A stretch of DNA of 64,000 bases from Glebionis coronaria (GCA_025667525.1 CM046877.1:33748255-33812254); one strand, 5' to 3'; counted from the first letter of the stretch, positions 11,095 to 22,264 are shown. Notes: a model not told the origin generated them from the sequence alone. Made by a program: numbers and translations.

Positions 11095-12915
11095 TCAACA
11101 AGAATTAATACCATCTTTGCAATCTTGAGTCAAGTTGTAAAACGTTTCTACTCGCGTCTTCGCTCTATAAAGCACCTCGGTGTCAACCTCAGCTCGCATA
11201 TATCCATCAAAGGCAACAGCCCGACCACCGTTTAACGCCATAGTCTCGTTATACCACTCACTTGTATTCCCCCACAACTCTCTGTAATCATCAAGCATAT
11301 GAACCTTGTAATGTGACCTTAATCTATCAAAATAGTTATAAAACGGTTCGTTTGTAGCAATGTATAAATTCCTCCATGGCTGAATAGCGCCTTGAAGCTT
11401 TGTAACTAAAGAATCAGGAGATGTATCTTCGTTAAGATGAGGCCACATTGCTTTGTTCTGAGCTTTTTCACCTCGAATTACATGAACAGCGTCAAAATCC
11501 CAATCCATTTTCCCGCTAATTTCAGACACTATGTTCATTAGTCTTTTTGATTTCCATAACGAGCGCCATGGTCTTTGAATAAAATTTGCAGCTTTACTTT
11601 CACAAACCCTGTACCAATAATTTTCAGGCTCGGGTTTATCAAATTGCCTCCAGATAATCGTGCTTTTATCGTTCTTCAATTGCATTGGTGTGACTTTGTG
11701 TGTCTTGACTTTCCTAACCGGTATTTTTTTCTTGTGATTCTTTTCCCATTTTTTCCAATCTCTAAGAAACTCGCCCTCTTCGACGATGGAAGCCGTTTCT
11801 TTCAAATGCTCGAAATCAAAATAAAATCTAAAGTCTTTTCCTTCTTCGTCTTTATTGGTTAAAGTATGCTTTGATGATAAACAGATACTCAAATCCATAA
11901 CAAACGTTCTGTTTAAATATTGAGCCTCACCTAGAGCACATAACAAGCTCCAAATGTAATGATTCATGTTCTTACAGTAATCACCTCCGCGTGAATAATA
12001 CAGATACTTCCCCTTCCTGAAAGAAGAACCCGAACCTATTACTGGGATAGTATCATTAATCTGATCATCGCCTTTTTGACTTTGGCTTTGACTTCTTGGA
12101 CGTCTTGCATTTATACCCGAATGCCAACCCTTTGCAACGACCACTTTATAACTACAATCCTCACCATACCCAATCCTAAACCTACGGAAATCTCTATACT
12201 TCCTCCATGATTTCTCCTTTCTATTCCTAAACTTCCACGACACATCACACTCATTCACATTTGACCCATTAACCGGCGTTTGATACTCTAGAATCACAAT
12301 CGACTTAAAACGCTTCACATTAAACTTCTTAATCGCCATCAACACTCCTCGGTCAGAACAATTCACCAAACTACTATCATCACAACCAACACTCCCCACA
12401 CTCACATTCACACCCTTTTCGCCTGTTTTCTCAATAACCGCCCCACTTTGCCCCACAGGCGCCTCAGCAGGCGATGCACTAACACTCACATTCACATCCT
12501 GCACGCCCGTTTTCTCAATAACCGCCCCACTTTGCCCCACAGGCGCCTCAGCAGGCGATGCACTAACACTCACATTCACACCCTTTACGCCTGTTTTCTC
12601 ACTAACCGCCTCAGTTTGCCCCACAGGCGCCTCAGCAGGCGATGCAACCGGACTAACACTAACACTAACACTAACCATGCCTACATCTTCACCAGTCTTA
12701 ACAACCGAGTTATCGATATCAAACGTAGCATTTTCAACCTCAGTAAACACCCTAGTCAATAATCTAGAAGACTCCCATGGGTCAGGAGGCTGGTATGTAA
12801 TGGCAATTATAGTAAAAATAAGCACTGAAAACACAAATAGTGAAAAGCCAACATTGCTTATTAGCTTAACTGCATTTTGGCCAATGGGGTCTGCTGATGG
12901 GCTTATATCTTTCAT
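11095..12915 (-). CDS. Type II membrane protein with O-fucosyltransferase-like domain
   Basis: A single-exon gene of 606 codons. The N-terminus has a short cytosolic part and one hydrophobic segment at about residues 18-40 (SLFVFSVLIFTIIAI), the layout of a Golgi type II protein. A low-complexity stem follows, with three near-identical 28-residue repeats of the ASPAEAPVGQ type (about residues 85-168). The C-terminal 350 residues are conserved-looking. They include YYSRGGDYCKNMNHYIWS near residue 305, ALGEAQYLNRTFVMDL, a HVIRGEK motif near residue 476, and LYIATNEP...LDDYRELW. The last blocks resemble GT-B O-fucosyltransferase-type proteins, where HxRxGDK binds GDP-sugar. Similar plant proteins have been labelled 'calcium ion-binding protein' or O-fucosyltransferase family; that link is from memory. 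The substrate is unknown. The ATG at 12915 gives the membrane anchor, so it is the likely start. Confidence 0.85.
   Translation of the reverse strand: MKDISPSADPIGQNAVKLISNVGFSLFVFSVLIFTIIAITYQPPDPWESSRLLTRVFTEVENATFDIDNSVVKTGEDVGMVSVSVSVSPVASPAEAPVGQTEAVSEKTGVKGVNVSVSASPAEAPVGQSGAVIEKTGVQDVNVSVSASPAEAPVGQSGAVIEKTGEKGVNVSVGSVGCDDSSLVNCSDRGVLMAIKKFNVKRFKSIVILEYQTPVNGSNVNECDVSWKFRNRKEKSWRKYRDFRRFRIGYGEDCSYKVVVAKGWHSGINARRPRSQSQSQKGDDQINDTIPVIGSGSSFRKGKYLYYSRGGDYCKNMNHYIWSLLCALGEAQYLNRTFVMDLSICLSSKHTLTNKDEEGKDFRFYFDFEHLKETASIVEEGEFLRDWKKWEKNHKKKIPVRKVKTHKVTPMQLKNDKSTIIWRQFDKPEPENYWYRVCESKAANFIQRPWRSLWKSKRLMNIVSEISGKMDWDFDAVHVIRGEKAQNKAMWPHLNEDTSPDSLVTKLQGAIQPWRNLYIATNEPFYNYFDRLRSHYKVHMLDDYRELWGNTSEWYNETMALNGGRAVAFDGYMRAEVDTEVLYRAKTRVETFYNLTQDCKDGINSC
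12403..12645. repeat. 84-bp minisatellite inside the coding sequence
   Basis: Three direct copies begin at 12403, 12487 and 12571, exactly 84 bp apart, each starting CACATTCACA. Because 84 is a multiple of three, the array stays in frame and encodes 28-residue repeats in the stem of the membrane protein. The first two copies are nearly identical; the third has more changes and runs into a CACTAA-type hexamer tract. Confidence 0.95.
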
Positions 12916-13648
12916 TTTGATAATTTGATTAAAACCCTATAAACCCTGTTACCCTAACACTATGCAAATACTAATTTCAAGATATAAATGGAAGGTTGGA
13001 GCTTAGTGTGATGAGAATGTAGCTGTTTTTGGATATTGAAAATGGGTAATTTTGGTAAGATTTGATATTATTGTATGGGTTGAGTAAGACTGAAGTATGA
13101 TGGTGATATTGTACCAAAAGATAAAATGATTTTGAATTGTAATGAAAGCAAAATTATATGATATTATATAAAAGATAAGAAAATTCTAATATAATGTTAG
13201 GTAAACTACTTAAGGACCTTTTAATTTTTAATGAACATAACATTACTATTTACTTGAAAATATTATTACGAACATTAAAAAATTATAAATTAATTGATTA
13301 AACGTAAAAGTGTTATTGAGTAAAAAGTAAAAAAAATTTGGTAGACAAAAATTATGAGACGAAAAGAGTATTATTTTAATTTTTTATTTTTTATATTTTA
13401 AATAATAACAATTTTACTTTTAACTAATTAATTTACAATTTTTTATTATTTATAATATATTTTCAAGTGAGAATGTTATGCTAAAGTTAATTTACATTCG
13501 TTATCTATTTTTAAAAGTTAAGTATCAATTTGAAACGTATGAAAATTATAAAATGGATTATAATTTTAAGACAAAATGAAATATTAATTTAGAAATGTTT
13601 TTACTATCTAAGTGGAGATGTTATATTTTGGTTTCTCGACTATTAATA
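12916..13648. other. AT-rich upstream region of the minus-strand membrane protein gene
   Basis: This region should contain the promoter and 5' leader of the gene transcribed leftwards. It is strongly AT-rich, with long A and T runs. I cannot single out a TATA box with confidence among the many candidates, and no other gene is seen. Confidence 0.5.
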
Positions 13649-13925
13649 CTTCCTCCGTCCCAAATTAATAGTCTCCCGATAAAAAACACATTCTTTTAGA
13701 AAATATCACTATCACTGCATTCTCTCTCTTACTTTTTGGTAAAATGACATTCTTACCTTTATGCAATTAATTAAAACTTAATATATATATCTTGTAATTT
13801 CTAGTACCATTAGGTGCAATATGGTAAACTTGTTACTCTACTTATATCTATTTTTGGAAGGGATTATAATTTTAGGACGTCTCAAAATGATATACGGAAC
13901 TATAATTTTGGAACGAATGGAGTAG
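13649..13925. mobile_element. Stowaway-like MITE
   Basis: A 277-bp element flanked by TA on both sides. The left end reads CTTCCTCCGTCCCAAATTA; the right end, inverted, reads CTACTCCATTCGTTCCAAAA, an imperfect match of the Stowaway terminal consensus (CTCCCTCCGTCCC). The interior is AT-rich without coding potential. The TA flanks and terminal sequence fit the Tc1/mariner-derived Stowaway group. The mismatches suggest an older copy than the one at 29398. Confidence 0.75.
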
Positions 13926-14049
13926 TACTTTTGGTTTTAAACTTACTATCAATCACCATTTCATCGTTATGTTCACTTGTATTAATTGTCATTTAAACTT
14001 AATATCTAGATTAAGTTTATTACTCGCTTGCCTTATATATTATCTTTAT

Positions 14050-17000
14050 CTTTACTATATTATAAAGGGTATATCTTTTTGGTTGAAAGTTGAAATGTTG
14101 AAAAATGTTGAAAAATATTAAAATGTGGGTTCTACTGAAATGTTAAAAAATTTAGAATATTGAAAATTGATTATTACTTGTGACCAGCCCTAATACACAC
14201 AACATTGTTAATTCACACACACACACACAAACTTTAATCTCTCTCTAAACCCTAATACACAAAAAAACGCCGCCGCCACCATCATAATCTTATTACCATC
14301 GAGTCTGCCGAATCCACCGCCACAAACTTTAATCTCTCTCACTGGCCCCTTATCTCACCGAAACCTTGTTTCCGTCGCCTTAAAAATCTGAAGTTTTTTT
14401 TAGAAGTGTTTTAAAATAGATCTATGATTATAAGTCAAGTTTTGAAGTTTCTTATTACAGGTTAATAAATTTTTTAGTAGATCTGAGTGTTTATTGCCTT
14501 CTGCGTTTTTTACAGCCGAAATATTGTCTCTATCATAGATCTGTCGTCGGAACCCTACTGCAGCTGCGGCTGTTTTACTTGGAGGTCTTAGTTATGGATC
14601 TGACTTTTGGTAAGTTCTTTTTCCGTCTTTTGTTACAGATCTTTATCACTCGAAAAGTTGTTGCTGGAATAGTTTAATTTTCTTGTAAATCTGTCTCGCT
14701 TAAATAATTTGTTACACGCTTGTTTTATTTTGTATTTTTCTTTTTAGATTGTTTGCCGGAAAAGCTGCTTCCATCGGAACAGTCTTGCGGGAATCCACCA
14801 TCGGAACCGAATCCCAACATGATTTTGAATGTTTGAGGTATTTTTATGAAATTTTTATATAGATCTATCTCTTTGTTAATAAATTTTTTTATCTACACCT
14901 ATATTTTTTGTGAGCTTTTATTTAGATCTAATGAGGTTTTGGTGATTTGATAAATTTAATGTTTTCGTATTATGCAATAAATGGTTGATTTTTTTATGAA
15001 TTTGACCTTATGAGTGAATTTGGATTTCTTTTAAAACAACAGTTTTTTGGGTTTTTATTGTACATATAAAATTCTGATTTTTGGTAATCTGATATGCCTT
15101 TTTTAGTGTATTCAATTATTTTTTGTGAACCTCAAACCTGATTTTTGGTCATTTGTGCTTTTCAGATCTCCTATACAGACAGGAGTATCTAGATCCACTT
15201 ATGCTTATGCTCACATGAATTTGACTTGCATTGAATATTTAATTATTACATTTTATGTAAATTTACAATGTAAATATTAGAAATGATTTTGTGTAAATTG
15301 CTTACGTAGATGCGACGCATACGGGGGCTGAAATCAGTGGGTCTTGGTGTTGAAATCAGTGGGTCTTGGTGTTGAAATGGGGTTTGAAATCAGTGGGTCT
15401 TCGTGTTGAAATGAGGCCTGAAATTGGTGGGTTTTTTTTTGCTGAAATGGGGGCTGAAATCGATGCGTATAGCTGCTAAAATGCGGCTTCAGACATGTGG
15501 GTTTAGAGGCTGAACTGGGGGCTTAAATGGGCGTCTACTTGAAGACTGAAACAAGTGAGATTGAGGGGTGGTTTTGGGTGCTGAAACGGGGGCTTAAGTA
15601 GGTGTCTTTGGTTGCTGAAACGAAGACTGAAATGGGTGTGTTTGGAAGCCGAAACAGGGACTGAAGTTGGCGTGTTTGAGTGCTTACATGGGAGCTGAAA
15701 TGTGTGGGGTGGGTTCGGGCACCAAGACAGTTGCCTTAAGGATAAACAAGTTCCTTATAACAGGTATGAAAATAATAATATAACAACTTAAATATACTTT
15801 TAATCATATAGCAGTTTGTATAGATACAAAAATGAATAACATATTTAAGGTGTCAAAATATTTGTTGACTTTCCGTTAATGCTTTTAACTACCCTAATGA
15901 AAAGAAAGTAGTTATTTACATACTCAGATTTGGTTCCTTTAATAGTTTCAGTAAATGCCTTTGGGTCGTTTTATTTTGTAAATAAGTTTTGTTTAGTCAT
16001 TACTTAAACTAAGGTTGTGTAACAGGAATGAGTTTTTTTTTCTTCTAAAAACCACTACCAAGCTCGGATCAAGTTTATTGAATAGAAATGTAATTTGGTG
16101 AAGGTTGAAAGATTGCAGACTACGGGCTAAATTATCGGGCGAGCTGTTGGAGCGCATGAGTTTTCTACATTTAATATAAGGTATATGTTTTGCCATTCTT
16201 ATTTCGTTTGAACGTGCAAGTTACAATTATGCAAGTAATTTTACTGTGCACTATTATTTTGAGCCATGAATTTAGATGTGGCACACATAAATTTTTTGGC
16301 ACACATAAGTTTTTTGGGATTGCACCAGGAAAGGAGTCTTGGGATAACTTTCACAAACAAATTTCAAATTAAATCTTGCTAAAAATAATTAAATTATTTG
16401 AACCATAATACGTGAGAGGGGGGATATATAGCATAGGAAAGAACTTTATGAAGTACATTTAGTGTAGTTTCCTTATTACCATAATTAACATACGAAAACC
16501 TTGACCATTTCAGCTTGGTAGATTGTTTTTGGTCAGATTGAGCAAAAAGCATGTGAGCCAGCAAAGTCAAAACTTAAGTTCTTTGTTTATTGAAATGATA
16601 AAACTCGCTTGGTTTATATAAGATAACACCTATCCATATATATGATAGGTTGCTCAAACAATACATGATGTACACACCTCTACATTTATCTGTTTATTAT
16701 TATACTTATATTGCCGCCGGTCTACTTTTGTGAAAAATAATCACATCCGTTGAAAATCAAATTCACTTCCAATCTTAACCGTTGTAATTCAAACGTTATC
16801 CATACCAACTAACTTGAGCTAAAATCTCAGTAATTCCATAATTATCTATATTTAACAAACTATAGGGAAACCCGGTATTAACAAATTATGCGATAAATAA
16901 GGAATAAACCATGCATAGATCCTTATTAAACGCATATACCCGATACAACATTTAGAAATCGATTTATGGCCTTATATGCAGATACCTATAATCAACTTTT

Positions 17001-17185
17001 TTTCATAATCTATCTTGGGAAATGTGTTCTATTCTCCTACAGTTTATGAGCAGTAATTTACAACAATAAATATGTGTTGAAACATACATGTTTGCGAGAG
17101 CAAAGATAACTATGATGAACAAAGAAATCAAGGTAAAGCTATATGTTATAACATATCACATTGAATACATGACATTTCCATCTTC
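14050..17185. other. Left arm of the candidate Helitron, no supported gene
   Basis: Contains a CA microsatellite near 14217, a GCC-rich leader-like stretch around 14260-14350 (CCGCCGCCACC), intron-like T-rich DNA, and a degenerate minisatellite. The stretch from 14170 to 14830 looks like a captured gene 5' region (CT-rich leader, then intron-like DNA), as Helitrons often carry. No open frame supports a protein. Confidence 0.45.
15318..15715 (+). repeat. Degenerate GCTGAAAT minisatellite
   Basis: A run of diverged direct repeats built on GCTGAAATGGGGGCTGAAAT and CAGTGGGTCTTGGTGTTG, period roughly 30-36 bp, about ten or more copies over 400 bp. The left copies are most similar and the right ones more decayed. 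A related GCTGAAAAGCTGCTG array occurs at 29810-29985. Confidence 0.75.
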
Positions 17186-17190
17186 ATAGG
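17186..17190. repeat. 5-bp target-site duplication, left copy (ATAGG)
   Basis: ATAGG directly precedes the 5' LTR and is repeated exactly after the 3' LTR at 26754-26758, which fixes both outer boundaries of the element. Confidence 0.95.
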
Positions 17191-17574
17191 TGTTAATGCA
17201 AGTAATGCCTAAAAACATTATTAGTGTTAACTAATCTTTCTTAGTTTTGATCACAACAAACCATACAACACATTTAGTGTAAAACAAAAAATGAATTATT
17301 TAACTAACACTATCATCAAGGTAATAATCATATCACTAACCTTTCTTAGTCATACTTAGTGATCATCAAAAAGATTATCCTTAAAACTCACTTTTGTTAA
17401 TATGACAAAAGACTTTTTAATAAACTTTCTTTTTTAGAAAATGTTTTATTAAAATGGAAAATGAAAATTTGAAAATAGCATATTCCAAATGCTGTTAGAA
17501 TATCCTTTGAAGGTTTCAAATACCTCAGATATTCCCACCCCACTAAAAGACAAAAAACGGAGCGTAGTCTAGTG

Positions 17575-17640
17575 GCGGTACCTTAAGTACCTACGCGGTT
17601 CCTTAGCGATATGGAACCGCGGGGTGAGATAAGGTACCGC
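17575..17640. repeat. Nested inverted repeat, module A (5' LTR)
   Basis: The outer arms GCGGTACCTTA (17575-17585) and TAAGGTACCGC (17630-17640) are perfect inverted copies. Inside them, CGCGGTTCC and GGAACCGCG (17594-17621) form a second perfect stem around TTAGCGATAT. It lies about 50 bp upstream of a TTTAAATAG box. Confidence 0.95.
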
Positions 17641-17688
17641 GCACAGCTAGCCGTTATAGATCCGTTATACTTTGTCTCCTTTAAATAG

Positions 17689-17697
17689 TGGGTCAAA
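17689..17697 (+). promoter_or_regulatory. TATA-like box of the LTR promoter
   Basis: CTTTAAATAGTGG lies downstream of hairpin A and upstream of the repeat-rich presumptive R/U5 region, in the position of an LTR core promoter. The same box occurs in the 3' LTR near 25662. Confidence 0.45.
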
Positions 17698-17929
17698 TCT
17701 CATTTTCCAGTAAGCCTCTTGGACGTTTTTCTCAGCCCTCTTTCTATTTTCTATAGCATAATCATTAGTAAATGATCACTTAAATTGTTAAGGATGTTTA
17801 CATATGATTATCCTCTTGATCCCCTCCTTTACCTTGTCCAATGAGAAGATCACTCACTCACTAGTGTTGTGATAAATATGAATCTATGAGCTAGTCATAT
17901 TCATCATGATACCCTTTTTGTTTTAGGTC

Positions 17930-18440
17930 AATCCAATGTATTTATGAATACTTGGACTAGTTGTGTTCATCCAAGTTATTTGTGGATACTTGGATTTGTT
18001 GTGTACATCCATTGCATATGTGTTTGCTTGGATTTGTGTTGTGTAAATCCAAGCTGCATGTGTGTACTTGGATAAGTCTAGTTGAGTTGTAATAGATTTG
18101 ATTAGGAGTTCTCACTAAACTATAAAGTGATGTGGTTGTGTCTTGTGAGTTCTCACTAAACTTAAAAGTGATTAGTAGTTGTGTTGTGTGAAGTTCTCAC
18201 TTAGCTTCAAAGTGAAGAGTCGTGAAGATTGGTTCTAGCTTTCGATTAGAACTCGACATCTAGCCTTGTGTCATAAAATGGTGAAGTAGGCAACGTCGTG
18301 AAGATTGGTTCTACCTTAAGATTAGAACTCGACATCTAGCCTTGTGTCGTTAAATTGTGAAGTAGGCAACGTTGTGTAGATTGGTCCTAGCTAAAGATTA
18401 GGTCTCCACATTTAGCTTAGTGTTGGAAAATAATGTAAGC
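17930..18440 (+). repeat. Three tiers of internal tandem repeats in the LTR
   Basis: First, about four diverged copies of a TACTTGGAT/TTGTGT(T)CATCCAAG unit (17930-18080). Second, three copies of GAGTTCTCACT...AAAGTGA (18105-18215). Third, three copies of a roughly 75-bp unit containing GATTGGTTCTA...TAGAACTCGACAT (18225-18440). In the third tier the last copy changes TTCTA to TCCTA and its partner TAGAA to TAGGT, keeping one base pair. Confidence 0.8.
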
Positions 18441-18782
18441 AACGATGTAAGGTTTTCTCCGCCGAGAAGGGAGCTTGTGGATATAGTGGAAATCTCGAGT
18501 AGGTGTACTCGAGGAGTGGAGTAGAAACGAGGATAGAGCCTCGTTGTCGAACCACTACAAATCTTGGTGTCTTCCCATTAGGTTGTCTCCTTCCTTACTC
18601 TTTACTTATTTCATTATCATTACACTTACCTATTATCTTTGCTAGTGCATTTGAATTGAACCTAATCATTATGCAACTTAGCCTCGAGTAAAAGATAGTT
18701 TTGATACAAACCAAATTGAAAGTAATTTTAATTTGGTCACCAATCGAAGAGAAACTATTCAACCCCCCTTCTAGTTTCTACA

Positions 18783-18800
18783 ATTAGTATCAGAGCGATG
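18783..18800 (+). other. Primer-binding site (initiator Met tRNA type)
   Basis: ATTAGTATCAGAGCGATG immediately follows the 5' LTR. The core GTATCAGAGC matches the complement of the plant initiator Met tRNA 3' end used by many Ty1/copia elements; the usual TGG start is altered to TTA. Confidence 0.8.
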
Positions 18801-20694
18801 GTCACTCAAGATCTTTGAAGTATATTGTACTTTGAAACTTGGATCGATCCATTGTCTCCTCAAATTAGAAGGTCAAGTTATACTAAAGTTTCTCTTTGGT
18901 CAAAACTATGTTTTCTTTGAAAATAGGTCTTTTAATTGATAATATTGCATCCCACTTAATATTAGTAGCCTTTATGCATTTTAGATATACTCTTGAAATG
19001 TATCTACTAGTTTGCATCTTGCTTTGTGTAGGTACTCATGAAGATCAATCACTTAATTGGTTGTGGATTGAGTTACTTGCACTTGTAGAAGACTCATCTT
19101 CATTGATCTTTAACATCTTTGAATGATGATACCAAGATGATTGGGAATGATACTAGTCCTTGAAGACTTAGTACTCATCATAGTCATTGATTGGGCATAG
19201 CACTTATTCCTTCATGGATTGCTCTTTGTGGCCAAGGTACGCTTTCGTCCTTCCACACGCCCTTTGATCATTCTTTTGATCATTACTTGACTATGTGCTT
19301 GTTTTCGGCATCCTTGCCTTGACATTTATTTGTGGTTTGTGTTTCTTTTCTTTATCCTCTCAAACCTTCATTGCTTGGATACTTGACTCACTATGGTGAT
19401 GTAGAGTGAGTTAGTAGAAGCTTAAAGTATCAAGAATGATTTCCATGGTTTTCACCCATACGGTTAGTAGGCCCTTTGTGGGAGAGAAAGTGAATTAATA
19501 CCTTGCTCATATTTTGGTTTAGACTAAGACTATTATTGAAAGTGATGTTAGTCTATACTTGAATAATTGCTTTGTGCTTATTCATTACCAAAGCCGTTTA
19601 ACGTTTCGCCGGAAAGGCACGTCTTAAACCACTATATATGACACAAGCTCTTCGTTACCACTATTTGAAGATTGTCGTTAATCCCTTGAGCATTGGTCCT
19701 AGTCTTGATTCACTTCCCTTGACTTCTCTCCACTTTGCCGTTTTGCTACGAGTAATCGTTTGTCCGTTTCGGTTCTTTTCGATCTTGATTTAACTCGTAA
19801 TCCTTCGTTAAGGCATATTGCTTAGTGTTATGATGATCCAATGATTTTCTAAAAGGCTCATGATTTAATTTTAAGTATTTTAAAAAAAACTTGGTTTTCA
19901 AAATTTGGCGTTTTTCATAGATAAAAACCTGCCTCTATAGGCGGTTCCTTATCTAGGCGGCTCAAACCCGCAGTACCTTATCGACAAGGAACCGCGGGCA
20001 GAAACTTTTGTCAGAGCGCCAGTTTGATTATTTTATTCTTTTTCAAACCAAACCCTCTCTCTCCCAAAAACACACAGCGACGGTTTTCTTGTTTTTCCAC
20101 CATTGTTGAAGCTTCCAAAACCTTCAATCACTCAAATTAATTGATTCCAAGTTGTGGGTTTCACTCATCCTTCATCTAACATCAATTAATTGTAAGTATT
20201 TTCTTTCAGTTTCATCTATTTTGTTCTAGGGTTCATCCTTTCATAATTGGGATTTTTAAAATTGAAATTGAATTAAAACCTTAATAGGAATGTGGGTTAA
20301 CATGGTTATTTTACTATGATTCCTTAGGTTCATATTCATTAAGATTTCACTAAAACCCACTTGTAGAACAAATCCGAATTAGGCTAAATGATTTTGGTTG
20401 AAAGATGGATTTGAGATGAACCCATGAACAAGTAGGTAATGACATTGTTAATGCTTACCTAAAAACCTTGTTTTGAAAAACCAATGTTCTAATCCGTTGT
20501 TGATCTAACATAGATCATGTGTTCTTGGTTAATGATGGAATAGACACATTGTGAACATGAGAATGATATGGATTCAACCCTATGTTTGTCAAGAAATTGA
20601 TATAACACATTCTCATATTTTTTGATTTTTTTATTTTAATTCTTCATATGAGTGATTGGAAAAATATTTTCTTGTATTTATTTAGGTACTAATC
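18801..20694 (+). other. Leader region of the non-autonomous element
   Basis: About 1.9 kb without a supported ORF, although gag would normally lie here. It contains nested hairpin B (19941-19995), a CT-rich presumptive leader (CCCTCTCTCTCCC near 20051), and a possible 5' UTR intron from GTAAGT at 20192 to TTTAG at 20685, ten bases before the next ATG. Confidence 0.55.
19941..19995. repeat. Nested inverted repeat, module B
   Basis: The outer arms GCGGTTCCTT (19941-19950) and AAGGAACCGC (19986-19995) are perfect inverted copies. The inner part contains a shorter GCGG/CCGC stem and a second TACCTTATCGA block. It is followed by GGGCAGAAA, which also follows module D. It lies upstream of the ORF at 20695. 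Confidence 0.9.
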
Positions 20695-21909
20695 ATGCCT
20701 TCACAATACCAAAAGGATCATCAACTCACCAAACAGTATATGCCAAACCTATCCGACTTTTGTCACTCAACTCACCTTGCCCATACTTTTTCCTCTCTTC
20801 AATCCCGTTGCTTTCATGAGGGTAGAGTTGTCCAAAAGGATATCAAGGATTATGTCTACATCAAGTCAATGTTTGAACACATTGGATTTTACTGTTTGTT
20901 GAACATTAAGGAAGACATCTATCCTCGATTCCTATTGGAGTTCTTTAGCACATACTCCGTCATTGAAAACAATGATGGAATATTTGTCAGGTTCATCTTG
21001 AAAGATCAACTCATTCAATACTCTCTCGAAGTGTTTGGTCAAATTCTTGATGTCAAATTTGTAGGCACTTGTCGCTTCACGGATAAATGGAAGCTTAGTG
21101 CTCTCCTTGAATCCTACAATTATCCTCCAAATGATCATGAGGAAATTGATCTTGACTTCATTGTCGACATTGTCTCCAAAAAGCGTAATCGACCCGTTAA
21201 GAGAATCCTTCATACTAAGGTACGTTCGGTGAAACGTCATGAGGTTCTCTTAAGCGACCTTAATGATAATATGGTTCAATGGACCAATATCCTTAGGGAA
21301 AATGTGTTTTGTCTTGGTGGAAACCGGGATCATGTTCCGGCGTGTTTAGTGCATATGTTATATTGCATCTTTACCAACACCTATTACAATTTGGCATATT
21401 TTATCGCTCAACGGATCAATTATGCTATTCACAAGCCTAAAACAAACCTCCCTTACGTAATGCTTCTCACTCACCTTTTTAAAAGGGTTGGCCGTGATTT
21501 TCCAAATCTTGATCTTTCTCAATTTCAACCGGTCAAACGGGTCATGCTACCTATTCGAGAGGTATATAAGAGAAAGACAAGATCTGACCGTAAATCCGAT
21601 CAACAAGAGTTCAATGATGAGGACATGGACATGCCAACAAGTGATGGTGATGGCATTGGCACAAGTGCTCCCATTGACTCTTCGAGTTCTTCTCACCACT
21701 CCACAAACTCATTCGTGGATGGTTTAGATGACATTGCTTCCCCTCCTCACCATTCCTCTAGTGAAGTTCCTAATAATCTCAATTTAGAGGAACTTTACCG
21801 TCAAAATCTTCGAACCCGAGGTGATTTGCATGATCACTGGATTGAGTCAAGAAAAGGAATCAAGTATTTGGGAAAAATGATCAAGGATTTAGGCAAGAAA
21901 AGGAGGTGA
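20695..21909 (+). CDS. Retrotransposon-borne protein, 'putative plant transposon protein'-like
   Basis: An intact 404-codon frame begins with ATG and is preceded by a possible spliced leader. Residues from about 70 to 280 fit the plant retrotransposon domain often labelled 'putative plant transposon protein'. The features are a YPRFLLEFFSTY block, a VRFILKDQLIQYSLEVFG block, a helical middle with NMVQWTNILRENVF, then HMLYCIFTNTYYNLAYFIAQRI and LPYVMLLTHLFKRVG. The match is from memory of the family pattern. After residue 285 the protein is charged and Ser/His-rich (a DDEDMD-like stretch, then SSSSHHSTNS), with a basic tail. No protease or polymerase motif is present. The function is unknown. 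It may help packaging or may be a captured sequence. Confidence 0.7.
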   Translation: MPSQYQKDHQLTKQYMPNLSDFCHSTHLAHTFSSLQSRCFHEGRVVQKDIKDYVYIKSMFEHIGFYCLLNIKEDIYPRFLLEFFSTYSVIENNDGIFVRFILKDQLIQYSLEVFGQILDVKFVGTCRFTDKWKLSALLESYNYPPNDHEEIDLDFIVDIVSKKRNRPVKRILHTKVRSVKRHEVLLSDLNDNMVQWTNILRENVFCLGGNRDHVPACLVHMLYCIFTNTYYNLAYFIAQRINYAIHKPKTNLPYVMLLTHLFKRVGRDFPNLDLSQFQPVKRVMLPIREVYKRKTRSDRKSDQQEFNDEDMDMPTSDGDGIGTSAPIDSSSSSHHSTNSFVDGLDDIASPPHHSSSEVPNNLNLEELYRQNLRTRGDLHDHWIESRKGIKYLGKMIKDLGKKRR

Positions 21910-22199
21910 AGACTTTGAGTTGTGTCAAAGTTTGGTTATCATTTGAAGCTTAAACATTTTCTTATTAACACTTTGGTTTAGTTGTTTATTAACTTATGTT
22001 ACATGTTTGGATCATTATTTATTTTGATCCTAAATGTTGCTTATGCAATGATGTTTGTGATTTACATAGCTTCGTGCATGCCTTATGATAGTTAGCTTAT
22101 TAGATTATGATCTGTAGTTAACTTTGGCTTGTGAATCTTTTGGTAAAAATCTGAGTTTATCAAAAACTGGAAGGTGAAATTTTTGAAAGGCCTCTGGTC

Positions 22200-22264
22200 G
22201 CGGTTCCATATCGACCCGCGGATCCTTATCGATAAGGTACCGCCGGTCCTAGATAAGGAACCGC
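22200..22264. repeat. Nested inverted repeat, module C
   Basis: The outer arms GCGGTTCC (22200-22207) and GGAACCGC (22257-22264) are perfect inverted copies. The inner stem GCGGATCCTTATC/GATAAGGTACCGC (22218-22243) pairs at 11 of 13 positions with almost no loop. It sits between the first and second coding units, about 250 bp upstream of the ATG at 22514. Confidence 0.92.

Larger units (their letters stand above)
17191..18782 (+). repeat. 5' LTR of the non-autonomous element
   Basis: 1592 bp, starting TGTTAATGCAAG and ending CTAGTTTCTACA. It contains nested hairpin A (17575-17640), a TTTAAATAG TATA-like box near 17689, and three successive groups of internal repeats between about 17930 and 18440. 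Short ORFs in it are duplicated in the other LTR and are not genes. Confidence 0.95.

Noticed and set aside
12448..12762. A plus-strand frame with repeated PHRRLSRRC
   Set aside because: It is the opposite strand of the 84-bp minisatellite in the membrane protein gene.
18503..18691. A 62-codon frame, repeated at 26475-26663
   Set aside because: The two copies lie at equivalent positions in the two LTRs of one element; they are chance frames in LTR sequence.
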